Source: Rahnella sp. AA
GTDB lineage: Bacteria; Pseudomonadota; Gammaproteobacteria; Enterobacterales; Enterobacteriaceae
DNA length: 64,000 nt
Assembly (NCBI RefSeq): GCF_002834385.1
Contig: NZ_PITQ01000009.1
Location: forward strand, 1-64,000
Reading direction: 5' to 3'
Part shown: piece after piece, positions 7,898 to 16,733 of the stretch
Numbering within the stretch: position 1 is the stretch's first letter
How the letters are laid out: each line of letters begins with the position of its first letter
Made by a program: the position numbers and the translations under genes
The notes under the pieces: generated by a model
The model's database searches: none
What the model was told of the DNA's origin: nothing
Seen by the model: only the letters and a program-made list of their open reading frames with translations

Positions 7898-8788
7898 TTA
7901 TTGGTTGCCAAGGTAGCGATAAACTACCGCCAGATCCTGTTCACCGTAGCCGTTGTCAACCGCACCCTGCCAGGTTTGGCTGATGCGTTTCATCACGGGC
8001 AGTTCAAGCCTTTTACCCGCTTCAATGGCCAGATTAATATCCTTCAGCGCCCAGGTCAGTTGCATTTGCGGGGTATAATCGCCGCTTTTGAACATCTCCA
8101 TTTTACCTTTGATGTAAGGGGCTGCCAGCGGGCCACCTTCCAGCACGTTCCACAAATCATCCGTGGTGAAACCTAATTCTTCCGCCAGTTGCGTGCTTTC
8201 AGCGATCCCTTCCATCATGGCAATCAGCCAGGCATTCACGACCAGTTTCATTTTTGATGCACGCCCGGCCTCACCCAGCCATTTTGTCGCTTTGGAAATC
8301 GCGGCAAAAACCGGTTCAATGGCCGTGCCGGCCTCACGATCGCCGCTGGCTAACACCACAATCTGTGCCTGTTCCGCCGGTGCTTTAGTGCCGGAAACCG
8401 GCGCATCAAAAAACACAACGTCCGGACGTTGCTCTTTAATCAGGGCAATCAGGGATTCAGTGCCCTCAACGCCCAGTGTGCCCATCTGGGCAATAATTCC
8501 GCCTTTTTTCAGACCGGCAAGCAGCCCGTTATCGCCCTGATACACCTCCAGCGAAGTTTTGCCGTCGGACAACATCGTAATGACAACATCGGCTCCCTCA
8601 GTGGCTTCACGTGGCGTCATGCCACGAATGGCGCCTGCTTTCACCAGGCCATCAGCACGCGAAGCGGTGCGGTTCCACACGCGGGTAGTGAACCCTTTTT
8701 TAAGCAGATTGGCAGCGAAAGCATGCCCCATCGCCCCCAGGCCAAGCACTGCGACAGTCGGTTGTTGCATAACAGATTGCTGACTCAT
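7898..8788 (-). CDS. NAD(P)-dependent beta-hydroxyacid dehydrogenase family protein
   Basis: 296 residues. It has the Rossmann motif VLGLGAMG near residue 14, the substrate-binding DAPVSGTKAPAE (usually DxPVSGG) and the expected catalytic-Lys helix around KMKLVVNAW. It belongs to the 6-phosphogluconate dehydrogenase C-terminal-like superfamily (3-hydroxyisobutyrate dehydrogenase, tartronate semialdehyde reductase, GHB dehydrogenase). The SGTKAPAE variation and the lack of linked genes prevent naming a substrate. It is monocistronic, with a divergent promoter region shared with the small membrane protein at 9009. Confidence 0.82.
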   Translation of the reverse strand: MSQQSVMQQPTVAVLGLGAMGHAFAANLLKKGFTTRVWNRTASRADGLVKAGAIRGMTPREATEGADVVITMLSDGKTSLEVYQGDNGLLAGLKKGGIIAQMGTLGVEGTESLIALIKEQRPDVVFFDAPVSGTKAPAEQAQIVVLASGDREAGTAIEPVFAAISKATKWLGEAGRASKMKLVVNAWLIAMMEGIAESTQLAEELGFTTDDLWNVLEGGPLAAPYIKGKMEMFKSGDYTPQMQLTWALKDINLAIEAGKRLELPVMKRISQTWQGAVDNGYGEQDLAVVYRYLGNQ

Positions 8789-9008
8789 CCCTTACTCCTT
8801 GTGTAAACAATGTATGTTGTAAAAAGGCTAACACCAGAGGTTCTGACTGCCGCACTGGGTTCTGTAACCGAATGCAACAGAAGGGCTGATATTACTTAAC
8901 CTCTCCTGGCGAAGTGGCGTAACATACGCGCTTTCATGCCTATGATTAATATTGTTCTATCCAGGCAGCCTATGATTTGACTGATTATTTTCAGGAGTAG
9001 CAAGCATT

Positions 9009-9380
9009 ATGAGTAAAGTTGTTTTAATCGGAATCGTTTCAGTCATTTTCGCATTGATGGTGCTGATGCTGGGGTCAGTGTACGTTTATCCGTGGTGGAT
9101 GCAGCGCTCAGCGGAAGGGGCATGTACAGAAATTACGAAAAATAATGCTATCGATACCGTAACCCGCGACTATATGCAAAACCGTATTCCGAACTGGGGC
9201 AATGACAAAGACAATATGGGCACATCCGTTCCGGCATTGAACTTCATCAGCGATGACGTCAAAGAAGATAAAGGAACCTATAACATTCCGTTCAGCGCGA
9301 AAGGCCCGAACGGCACGCTCAGCTATGTTGCGCATTTCAACTGCTCAAACCATTACGTGAAATATTCTACCGTCGAATAA
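9009..9380 (+). CDS. Small single-pass membrane protein of unknown function
   Basis: 123 residues. One N-terminal membrane segment (about residues 4-29) is followed by a polar domain of about 90 residues with two cysteines (GACTEI, FNCSNH) that could form a disulfide if periplasmic. I do not recognise the family. AGGAG lies 12 bases before the ATG. It stands alone between the oxidoreductase gene and the iron-receptor gene. It has codon use and composition like its neighbours, so it is probably a real gene. Confidence 0.65.
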   Translation: MSKVVLIGIVSVIFALMVLMLGSVYVYPWWMQRSAEGACTEITKNNAIDTVTRDYMQNRIPNWGNDKDNMGTSVPALNFISDDVKEDKGTYNIPFSAKGPNGTLSYVAHFNCSNHYVKYSTVE

Positions 9381-9515
9381 TTCCCGCTTTTCCTCCTCTT
9401 CACCGGGGAGGAAACCGTCAGACACCTGTGTTTTCCCCGCGCCAGCCCTCTTCAGCCCCGAAATGTAACTATTGAAATTGTTAAATTTGTTTCGCTTTGT
9501 AAAACCCTTGATTAG

Positions 9516-9540
9516 AATGCAAAGCGTTATCATTTGCATT
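9516..9540. promoter_or_regulatory. Fur-box-like palindrome upstream of the TonB receptor
   Basis: AATGCAAA (9516-9523) and TTTGCATT (9533-9540) are exact inverted repeats around GCGTTATCA, 36 bases before the receptor start. Its AT-rich symmetry and position suit a Fur operator, although it matches the Fur consensus only partly. Confidence 0.5.
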
Positions 9541-9575
9541 TAATACTTTTTGTTATTCTTTTCAGGGATATTCAC

Positions 9576-11705
9576 ATGTCTGGTATAAAAGCCCCACGCA
9601 GGGCGGCCAGCGGATTCAAAAAATCCGTGCTGGCTTTGGCTATTTTGCATTGTTCCCCCCTTCTGGCCGCGACACAAACGTCTGAGGATTCTATTACCGT
9701 CAATGCGCAGGCCGGTGCGCTCGATACCACCGATTACAGCGCATCGCAAAGTTCGACGGCCAGCAAAGGCGATACGCCACTCAGCGAAACGCCGCAGTCC
9801 GTCAGCGTCGTCACACAGTCAATGATTCAGGATTACGACGTCACCTCGCTCGATGACGCCATGAAGTTCGTCAGCGGCGTGACGCAGGGTAATACGCTGG
9901 GCGGCACGGAAGACGGTTTCGTGAAACGCGGATTTGGCGCTAACAGCGACGGTTCCATTCTGATTGACGGCGTGCGCAGTAATCAGGGGCTGGGCTTTGA
10001 TTCCACTATCGATCATATCGAAGTGCTGAAAGGATCGGCGTCTTTGCTGTACGGGATCCAAAACCCCGGCGGCGTGATCAACATGATCAGCAAAAAGCCA
10101 CAATATGACTGGAATACCCGCGTCAGTGGCCGCACAGGCGGTTTCGGCGGCGGTGCGGGGACGATTGACGTCACCGGCCCGCTGGGCAACGGTTTTGCAT
10201 TCCGCATGATCGCCGAGCGTCAGTATGAAGATTACTGGCGTAACTTCGGCAGCGATTCGCATACCCTGCTCGCACCGTCCCTGAGCTGGTTCGGTGAGAA
10301 AGCCAGTTTCAATATCAGTTATCAGGAATACAAATACGATATTCCCTATGACCGTGGAACTGCGTTCATCAACGGCAAACCGGTCGATATCCCGTATAAC
10401 CGCCGTCTGGACGAACTGGCAAACCACGCCTGGGGTAAAACCAAACGTCTGAATACCACCTGGGAATATCAGGTCAGCGACGACTGGAAAACCCGTCTGA
10501 CGTATGCCTGGCAGCAACGTCGTTATGACAGCAATGAAGTGCGCGCCACCGCCGTTAATACGCAAACCGGCGCTGTCACCCGCCGCGCCGATGCCAACCG
10601 CGGTTTTAACCATCAGACCAGTTACACGTCATGGGACTGGATTGGCAACCAGAACATCTTCGGCATGATGAACGACCTGCTGATTGGCGTTGATTATGAG
10701 AAGAACGAAACCTATAAGCAGTATTCTTATCGCGGCAAAACCTTCAGCACGTTCAACATGTACGACCCGGTGTACGGCGTGGAGCCCACCACCAACAGCA
10801 GCACCTATTCCGACAGCAACAGTAATCTGCGCAATACGCTCTACAACAAATCCATCTATCTCAAAGACAGCATTCATCTGACCGATAAATGGATTGGGGT
10901 CGTGGGTGGCCGTTACCAGCATTACAACCAGAAGCAGACCTCCGGTTTCGTGACACCGACACAAAGTCTGGACGATACCGATAACAAGTTCCTGCCGCAG
11001 ATTGGCGTGGTGTATAAGCTGACCGACGATCTGTCCTTCTATGCCAACTACAGCAAGTCATTCACGCCATCGACGGATACGGACGATGACGGCAATGTCT
11101 CCAAACCAGAGTTGGGCACCACGTACGAAGTCGGTACCAAATGGCAGATTTCGCCACGTCTGGATGCCACGCTGGCGGTGTACCGTATTGATGAAGAAGA
11201 TATGTCGGTCTACATCAACGGCGTGACGCGCAATATCCCGAAAGCGCGGTCAACCGGTGCGGAAGTCGAGCTTAACGGTGAAATCGCCAAGGACTGGAAT
11301 GTCACCGCCAATTACAGCTATGACAAAACCGAAATCACCGAAGATAACGTGAACTCATCCAACGTCGGTAACCGTCTGGTGAATGCCCCGACCAATATGG
11401 GCAGCCTGTATCTCAGTCATACCCTGCGCTGGTCGGTGGTGCCGGGGGATATTCGTATTGGCGGCGGTGCGCGTTATGTTGGCAGCCGCGCCGGTGATCC
11501 GGAAAACAGTTTCACTATGCCGGATTACACCGTGGCCGACGCCTTTGTGGCTTGGGACAATCAGCTGCTGGGCAAACATACGCAAATCAAGCTGAACGTA
11601 AATAACCTGTTCGATAAAGAGTATTACTCGTCGAGCGCCGGAAACCTGCGCGTGATTGAAGGCGAACCGCGCAACGTGGTGCTCTCTGCGGCGGTAGATT
11701 TCTGA
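9576..11705 (+). CDS. TonB-dependent siderophore receptor
   Basis: About 709 residues. A signal peptide ends near LLAATQT, then a TonB box-like EDSITVNA, a plug domain (SVSVVTQSMIQDYDVTSLDD, GILIDGVR-like SILIDGVRSNQG, LKGSASLLYG, NPGGVINMISKKP) and a 22-strand barrel ending with aromatic Phe (AAVDF). It resembles FhuA/FcuA/FpvA-type receptors for ferric hydroxamate or similar siderophores, but the ligand cannot be read from sequence. The start at 9576 (AGGGA upstream) leaves a normal signal peptide. It is convergent with a siderophore-binding protein gene, and both are preceded by Fur-like sites. Confidence 0.9.
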   Translation: MSGIKAPRRAASGFKKSVLALAILHCSPLLAATQTSEDSITVNAQAGALDTTDYSASQSSTASKGDTPLSETPQSVSVVTQSMIQDYDVTSLDDAMKFVSGVTQGNTLGGTEDGFVKRGFGANSDGSILIDGVRSNQGLGFDSTIDHIEVLKGSASLLYGIQNPGGVINMISKKPQYDWNTRVSGRTGGFGGGAGTIDVTGPLGNGFAFRMIAERQYEDYWRNFGSDSHTLLAPSLSWFGEKASFNISYQEYKYDIPYDRGTAFINGKPVDIPYNRRLDELANHAWGKTKRLNTTWEYQVSDDWKTRLTYAWQQRRYDSNEVRATAVNTQTGAVTRRADANRGFNHQTSYTSWDWIGNQNIFGMMNDLLIGVDYEKNETYKQYSYRGKTFSTFNMYDPVYGVEPTTNSSTYSDSNSNLRNTLYNKSIYLKDSIHLTDKWIGVVGGRYQHYNQKQTSGFVTPTQSLDDTDNKFLPQIGVVYKLTDDLSFYANYSKSFTPSTDTDDDGNVSKPELGTTYEVGTKWQISPRLDATLAVYRIDEEDMSVYINGVTRNIPKARSTGAEVELNGEIAKDWNVTANYSYDKTEITEDNVNSSNVGNRLVNAPTNMGSLYLSHTLRWSVVPGDIRIGGGARYVGSRAGDPENSFTMPDYTVADAFVAWDNQLLGKHTQIKLNVNNLFDKEYYSSSAGNLRVIEGEPRNVVLSAAVDF

Positions 11706-11730
11706 CAGAAGAGGTTCTGATATAAAAACA

Positions 11731-11758
11731 AACCGGCATGCCATTGTGCCGGTTTTTT
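11731..11758. terminator. Bidirectional terminator of the receptor gene
   Basis: Stem AACCGGCA/TGCCGGTT with an 8-base loop; a T-run on the plus strand and an A-run before the stem allow it to work on both strands for the convergent genes. Confidence 0.8.
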
Positions 11759-11789
11759 ATTGCCAGTGATTCAGGAGGTTGTGGCGGAA

Positions 11790-12908
11790 TTATTTCGCTG
11801 GCGGCAGCGTTGCCCAGTACGTTCCGCTAAATGGCACCGGCAGAAACTGTGCATAGAGATCTTTCATCGTCTGTTGTGGATCCACATCTTTAAATAATTG
11901 CGGATACATCGTTTTCGCAAAAACTTCGACGTCAACCATATGGTACGGGCTCAGGTAGAAATTATGCCAGACGCTGTACGCACGCCCTTCCCGCACGGCT
12001 TTTAGCGTTGAAAGCACCGGCTGTTTATCCATCACTTCACGGAAACTCTGCTCTGCCTGTGCCTGCGTAACCTGCGGCCCCAGCATCAGGTCAGACACTC
12101 TTTTCCCTTCCGGGCCGGCCATGCCCGTCGTGATATAAACATCCGGGTTATCCGTAATGACTTTCTCCGCACTCAGATCACCGTACACGCTGTTAAACGC
12201 GCCCTGCGCAATATTATCCCCGCCCGCAAAAGTCAGCAGGTCGGCAAGATTACCGTGCGATACCGTGGTGCAACAGCCTTCACGACGCCCGAGATGCAGT
12301 TGCAGCATGATGGTCGTCCGCTTGCCCTGATAAGCGGAAATGCGTTCACGGATACGATCCATATGTTGCTGATAAAAAGCGATAAAGCGCCCGGCCTTCT
12401 CCGGATGATTCAGTACCTCACCGAGAAGTTTGACGCTGGGGATAGTGTTATGCAGCTGATCCACGCGGAGATCTACGTAGATCACCGGGATCCCGGCATT
12501 AGTCAGTGTGATTTCCATCTGATCGCGATCGGTCTGTTTTCTGGCGTAGACCGGCAAAATCACCAGATCCGGCTTCAGCGCAATGACCTTTTCGACGTTC
12601 ATCTGGGTGTAGTTGTTCTGCCCAAGCCACGGAATACTGGCAATTTGCGGGAAGGCTTTTACGTACATTGACCAGCTTTGCGCATCAAGCTGGGCCATGT
12701 CTCCCGGCCAGCCAACGACATGCTGTGCAGGATCACCGTCCTGAACCAGCGCCAGTGTATACAGCATGCGGCTTTCGCCCACCACGATACGCTGTGGATT
12801 ATCAGGCACTTCCACCGTGCGGTTGGCAATATCCGTCACGGTTCTGGCCTGCGCCAGCCCGGCAAATAACAAACAGGAAACCAGCAGCGACTGACTTAAC
12901 TTGCGCAT
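11790..12908 (-). CDS. Periplasmic iron-siderophore binding protein (TroA/FepB superfamily)
   Basis: 372 residues with a cleaved signal peptide (LLFAGLAQA). It has a class III binding-protein fold: RTVTDIANRTVEVPDNPQRIVV, then VIALKPDLVILP, then DNPDVYITTG, as in FecB/FepB/BtuF relatives. It is longer than most such proteins and carries a Cys pair (GCCTT). No permease or ATPase gene is adjacent, so it must share an ABC importer encoded elsewhere or act with the convergent TonB receptor in another way. A good Fur box precedes it. Confidence 0.82.
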   Translation of the reverse strand: MRKLSQSLLVSCLLFAGLAQARTVTDIANRTVEVPDNPQRIVVGESRMLYTLALVQDGDPAQHVVGWPGDMAQLDAQSWSMYVKAFPQIASIPWLGQNNYTQMNVEKVIALKPDLVILPVYARKQTDRDQMEITLTNAGIPVIYVDLRVDQLHNTIPSVKLLGEVLNHPEKAGRFIAFYQQHMDRIRERISAYQGKRTTIMLQLHLGRREGCCTTVSHGNLADLLTFAGGDNIAQGAFNSVYGDLSAEKVITDNPDVYITTGMAGPEGKRVSDLMLGPQVTQAQAEQSFREVMDKQPVLSTLKAVREGRAYSVWHNFYLSPYHMVDVEVFAKTMYPQLFKDVDPQQTMKDLYAQFLPVPFSGTYWATLPPAK

Positions 12909-12940
12909 AACACCTCAGGAGCAATAGCAAAGCCTGAGAT

Positions 12941-12959
12941 GATAATGATTATCGTTAGA
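12941..12959. promoter_or_regulatory. Fur box of the siderophore-binding protein gene
   Basis: GATAATGATTATCGTTAGA matches the 19-base Fur consensus at 15 positions by my count. It lies about 35 bases before the start codon of the binding-protein gene, where repressor bound with iron would block transcription. Confidence 0.75.
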
Positions 12960-13076
12960 TGCTGCAACGTGTAGGATCGCGACTACTACATCCACGGTAT
13001 CTGTGTGTTTTCTTCAAGTAATTTCCTGCGTTAGCGACTACACTGGTAGCCACTTTCCTCACAGGATGCTGCAACC

Positions 13077-13343
13077 ATGAAAAGACTGACACAACAAGAA
13101 ATGACGGAAAGCGAACAGCGGGAACTGAAAACACTGCTGGATAAAGCCCGCAAAGCACAGGGCCGTGAACTGACAAATTCGGAAAACAACCGGATTAAAG
13201 ATGATTACATCGACAAGCTGATGGAAGAAAAAGAAAAAGTCGCGGCCAGAGCGCGTGCTGAAAAACGCCGTAACAAAGCCGTACCCAGCACATCAGCGAC
13301 TTATGACTGGACTGCCCGCACCCACCCGCGCGGCCGCCGTTAA
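13077..13343 (+). CDS. yjbD: YjbD family protein (DUF3811)
   Basis: 88 very polar residues with no signal or membrane segment. The N-terminal block LTQQEMTESEQRELKTLLDK and the C-terminal TRGRR-like THPRGRR match E. coli YjbD closely. It is highly charged and probably helical or coiled coil. The function is unknown. It is a single gene ending in a hairpin at 13356-13378, convergent with the rhodanese gene. Confidence 0.8.
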   Translation: MKRLTQQEMTESEQRELKTLLDKARKAQGRELTNSENNRIKDDYIDKLMEEKEKVAARARAEKRRNKAVPSTSATYDWTARTHPRGRR

Positions 13344-13355
13344 ACATTGACTGAT

Positions 13356-13378
13356 CCTCTGCGTTCCTCACGCAGAGG
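13356..13378. terminator. Hairpin between convergent genes
   Basis: CCTCTGCG and CGCAGAGG form a perfect 8-bp stem around a 7-base loop, between yjbD and the rhodanese gene. The U-tract is weak on both strands. Confidence 0.5.
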
Positions 13379-13387
13379 TCTCAGCTC

Positions 13388-15007
13388 TTAAGCCTCAGGC
13401 AATTTAAAACCATGCGTTCCGTCTTTTGCCAGTTGTTCGACTAAACCATATTCCCAGTCAAGATAATCCTGCATCGCCTGCGGGCTGACATCTGTCCCTT
13501 CGTATGGACGCGCGTAACGATCCTGCGGATTTTTCAGATACGGGGAATCACCGCGTTCCAGCGTCAGCCCTTCAGCTATCCAGCCAACCGTGCCTTTTTC
13601 CAGCAAATAAGCCGGTTTACCGGTTAATGCCGCCACTTCTGTGACAGCATAACGCGCCAGCAAACCGCTGGTGCAGGTAACGATCCACCGCTGTTTTTCG
13701 GGCTGTCCGGCAATAACCTGCGGAATATTCCCTCTTGTTGTCCAGATGGCTCCCGGAATACGACGATTGCGGAAATTCGCACTGGTGGTGAGATCGATAA
13801 CGCCGGTGCTGTTATCACTCAGCCAGTTCAGCAACTGCTCTGCCGTGATGGACTCCACCGCCGGTGCCGCCGCGACCTGCGCTTTCCAGTCACCCTGCTC
13901 AGTGAAATCCTCCGCATTGACTCCGGCGACATAGACTTCCCAGTTCATTTGCGCCAGCCAGGATGCGGCCATGCGGGCACGCACCCCGTCATCATCGACC
14001 AGCACGATACGCGCGCCGCGCACGCTGGCGTAGTGATCGGTTTCCTGAATCAGTTGCCCGCCAGGGACATGCCGTGCACCCGGTAAATGAGCGGCCCGAT
14101 ATTCCTCAGCGGTACGCACGTCGAACAGATAGAGCGTGCGTGAATCGTCATGCTGCCAGTCATTTACTTGTGACAACGTCACATTACGAACACCCGCACG
14201 CACCGCCAGAGCCTGCGCGCCTTTCAGCGCTATGCGGCGGGAATCCTCAGTGAGCGCCGGGAAATGTCCGGTCTGCTGATGTGCCAGCGTTTGCCCCGCC
14301 AGCGTCCAGCCAATTGTTCCGTTACGTAACGCGGCGACAGGTTGCGTAAACCCGGCATTAATCAGCGACTGCGTGCCGATAATGCTGCGGGTGCGACCGG
14401 CGCAGTTGACGATTATCTGCGTATTTTCGTCCGGTACCACGTCGCGCAGACGCAGCGCCAGTTCGCCGCCCGGAACACTGATACCGCCCGGGATGCTCAT
14501 CGTTTGAAATTCATCGAAGCGGCGGACATCCAGTATTTTAATGTTTGCCCCCTGCGCTTGTAATGCCAGAACTTCACCGGCACTCAGTGACGGTGTCACA
14601 TAATGATGTTCTACCCATTCCCCAAAAGCTTTACCCGGCGCATTAACATCAATAAAAATCTCACCGCCCGCCTCTTTCCAGCCCGCCAGATCCCCTGCCA
14701 GCAGGGCAATATCCTGATAACCCAGCGATTTGAGTAACGCCGCAGCACGGGCTGTTTTACGTTCACCGAGCCGGACGTCATAAAATTCACCGTTGTCATA
14801 AAGCGTCACTGCCGTCTGGCGATTCGGAATGCGATCCAGCACTTCCAGTTCCAGCTTTGACAGCGCCAGATTAGCGGCAAACAGCGGGTGCCCGGTGGCA
14901 AACGCCGCTTCTTCACGGACGTCGATCAGTGCGACTTCGAGCCCCTCGCGCAGGGCATCACGCAATTGCGAAAAATGACGCAAAGATAACGGGTGTGATT
15001 CAGCCAT
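13388..15007 (-). CDS. Multidomain rhodanese (four tandem rhodanese domains)
   Basis: About 539 residues from the ATG at 15007; a longer open frame to 15319 runs inside the upstream gene and was dismissed. Four rhodanese modules follow each other. Only the second (NCAGRTRS) and fourth (TCTSGLLA) keep an active-site Cys. The first (YDNGEFY) and third (VDDDGVRA) have lost it and are presumably structural or binding domains. Rhodaneses move sulfane sulfur, e.g. thiosulfate to cyanide or another thiol acceptor. The gene starts 8 bases before the end of the thiol dioxygenase gene (overlapping), so both are one operon. The pairing suggests a role in handling sulfite, persulfide or thiosulfate produced from organic thiols. 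Confidence 0.87.
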   Translation of the reverse strand: MAESHPLSLRHFSQLRDALREGLEVALIDVREEAAFATGHPLFAANLALSKLELEVLDRIPNRQTAVTLYDNGEFYDVRLGERKTARAAALLKSLGYQDIALLAGDLAGWKEAGGEIFIDVNAPGKAFGEWVEHHYVTPSLSAGEVLALQAQGANIKILDVRRFDEFQTMSIPGGISVPGGELALRLRDVVPDENTQIIVNCAGRTRSIIGTQSLINAGFTQPVAALRNGTIGWTLAGQTLAHQQTGHFPALTEDSRRIALKGAQALAVRAGVRNVTLSQVNDWQHDDSRTLYLFDVRTAEEYRAAHLPGARHVPGGQLIQETDHYASVRGARIVLVDDDGVRARMAASWLAQMNWEVYVAGVNAEDFTEQGDWKAQVAAAPAVESITAEQLLNWLSDNSTGVIDLTTSANFRNRRIPGAIWTTRGNIPQVIAGQPEKQRWIVTCTSGLLARYAVTEVAALTGKPAYLLEKGTVGWIAEGLTLERGDSPYLKNPQDRYARPYEGTDVSPQAMQDYLDWEYGLVEQLAKDGTHGFKLPEA

Positions 15008-15605
15008 GATGATTCTCTTTAGACAGATCCCAGATATTGGGAAGAAATGGACTGGAATAGCCGGAAATAAACGTAGTTTCCGTGCCGTCAGGTGCATATA
15101 CCGCCCGTGATACGGCGCCGATATTGCCGCCGTAAACGTGAATGCTGACAGAAACCTGGTCGCTGTAAAAATTGCTGACCTGATGAATATCCAGCACATC
15201 CGGGGCAATTTTCTCGACGTCTCCGGGTCGCAGCGTGACGGGGTCCCCTTCCGGTTGCAGGGAGCCATCCGGCTGATGCGCATAATTCTGGCTAATCTCG
15301 GCGCCACGCAGCATACCAATCAGCCCCCAGACGCGGTGGTCATGGATCGGTGTCTTTTGCCCCGCCCCCCAGACAAAACTGACCACTGAAAAACGCGAAA
15401 GCGGATCGGCATACAACAGGTATTGCTGATAATGCGCCGGATGAGGTTGTGCAAACACCTCAGGCAACCAGTCATCATTACGCACCAGTGCGCCCAGCAG
15501 TTGACCTCCACGCGTGAGGGTCTGCGCCTGATCATAAGGTTCCTGAACCAGACGGGTGAAATCCGCCAGAAACGCCCGCAGCGGCGCTACCTGTAAAGTC
15601 GTCAT
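15000..15605 (-). CDS. Thiol dioxygenase of the cysteine/3-mercaptopropionate dioxygenase family
   Basis: 201 residues, a cupin with non-heme iron. The ligands appear as His88 and His90 (TPIHDHRVWG) and His141 (DIHQVSN), and the Ser154-His156-Tyr158 triad of the family is visible in SVSIHVYGG. Where mammalian and Arg-type bacterial cysteine dioxygenases have the substrate Arg, this protein reads YQQYLLY. That points to the Gln-type enzymes that prefer 3-mercaptopropionate; this assignment is inference. The product would be a sulfinate. AAGAGG precedes the ATG. It is the first gene of an operon with the four-domain rhodanese and is divergent from a LysR gene. Confidence 0.85.
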   Translation of the reverse strand: MTTLQVAPLRAFLADFTRLVQEPYDQAQTLTRGGQLLGALVRNDDWLPEVFAQPHPAHYQQYLLYADPLSRFSVVSFVWGAGQKTPIHDHRVWGLIGMLRGAEISQNYAHQPDGSLQPEGDPVTLRPGDVEKIAPDVLDIHQVSNFYSDQVSVSIHVYGGNIGAVSRAVYAPDGTETTFISGYSSPFLPNIWDLSKENHHG

Positions 15606-15680
15606 TGCTTTCCTCTTATTCTGTCAGCATGCGGTATTTCACACAGGCTAGCACCGGCGAAATCCAACCAAAATTCATTT

Positions 15681-15697
15681 TATGGATAAGCTAATAT
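15681..15697. promoter_or_regulatory. 17-bp motif shared with the site at 18663-18679
   Basis: TATGGATAAGCTAATAT here is the exact reverse complement of 18663-18679. It lies in the 192-base divergent region between the thiol dioxygenase and the LysR gene. Identity over 17 bases in two upstream regions of sulfur genes argues for a common regulator, most simply the LysR protein encoded next to it. Confidence 0.65.
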
Positions 15698-15797
15698 GCA
15701 AATCACACATAAAAATGTGCAACAGGATCCAGCTTCATAATGAAAATTGATTTATCCTGCCGTCATTCATAACGATTTTTTCTGACACTGAGTTCCC

Positions 15798-16709
15798 ATG
15801 AAAATTGAAGACCTGACTGCTTTTGTTGCTGTGATCCGCCTGCAATCCACACGGCTCGCCGCCGATGAACTGGGGCTAACGCAGCCGGCGATTACCCGTC
15901 GGGTACAAAATTTCGAGGAGTCGCTGGGCATCCCGCTGCTAAACCGCCAGACCAAACCACTGAAACCCACGCTGATGGGAAACCGTGTTTATCAGCAGTG
16001 CCGGAATGTTTTGCGTGAAGTGGATGCGCTCAGCGATCTGGTTGCTGCTGACAGCCCGCCGTCCGGGTTACTGCGCCTCGCGGTGCCGCAAAGCCTGAGT
16101 GAAAGCAGCCTCTTGCCGGCGCTAAAACAGCTTTCTGCACAATTCCCGGATATCCAGCCACGACTTTCGAGCGGATGGGGAGAAGAATTATTGTTGCGCG
16201 TGCAGCGGCAGGAGCTGGAAGCCGCCGTCGTGTTGTTCCCCGCCAGCAAACAGTTCCCGGAAGGTGTGGAAAATCAGCCACTCGGTGCGGTCGATCTGGT
16301 TGTTGTCGGCCCTAAAGCCTCCGGTGTATTACCGCAGCGCCTTGAAGATTGTTATCAGCGCGGTTGGATCCTCAACCCGCAGGGCTGTGGTTTTCGCGCC
16401 GCCCTGCAACGGGCACTGACCGAACAGGGTTTACCTTTACTCATCAATCTCGAAGCCTTTGGCACGACGCTGCAACTTTCACTCATCGCCGAAGGGCGCG
16501 GTCTGGGGCTGATGCCGCGCGCGTTGGTCGAACATCACGCGCTGCGCACTGAACTCGAGCTGTATTCGCTGAAAGATTTCGCGCCACGCAGCCAGCTGTG
16601 GCTCGTTTATCCCAATGTGCCTGCCAGTCAGATCCCGGCGATCGACGCTTTTGCGGCGGCAATCGCGAACGGGCTGGATTTGGCAGTACCCTCCGGGAAT
16701 GACGACTAA
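15798..16709 (+). CDS. LysR-family transcriptional regulator (sulfur locus)
   Basis: 303 residues. An N-terminal winged helix-turn-helix (DLTAFVAVIRLQSTRLAADE, TQPAITRRVQNFEESLGIPL) is followed by an effector-binding domain starting near SGLLRLAVPQSLSESSL. It is divergent from the thiol dioxygenase/rhodanese operon, the usual arrangement of a LysR activator with its target. It is not CysB or Cbl by sequence. The shared 17-bp motif suggests it may also act on the monooxygenase gene at 18777. Confidence 0.85.
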   Translation: MKIEDLTAFVAVIRLQSTRLAADELGLTQPAITRRVQNFEESLGIPLLNRQTKPLKPTLMGNRVYQQCRNVLREVDALSDLVAADSPPSGLLRLAVPQSLSESSLLPALKQLSAQFPDIQPRLSSGWGEELLLRVQRQELEAAVVLFPASKQFPEGVENQPLGAVDLVVVGPKASGVLPQRLEDCYQRGWILNPQGCGFRAALQRALTEQGLPLLINLEAFGTTLQLSLIAEGRGLGLMPRALVEHHALRTELELYSLKDFAPRSQLWLVYPNVPASQIPAIDAFAAAIANGLDLAVPSGNDD

Positions 16710-16733
16710 TTCCCGGTATGTTCATTGAAACGG

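Noticed and set aside
15008-15319. N-terminal extension of the rhodanese to 643 residues
   Set aside because: The extension lies entirely within the thiol dioxygenase gene in another frame and has no rhodanese similarity; the ATG at 15007 fits the domain start.
16710-16733. Terminator between the two convergent LysR genes
   Set aside because: The 24-base gap has no stem-loop that I could find.
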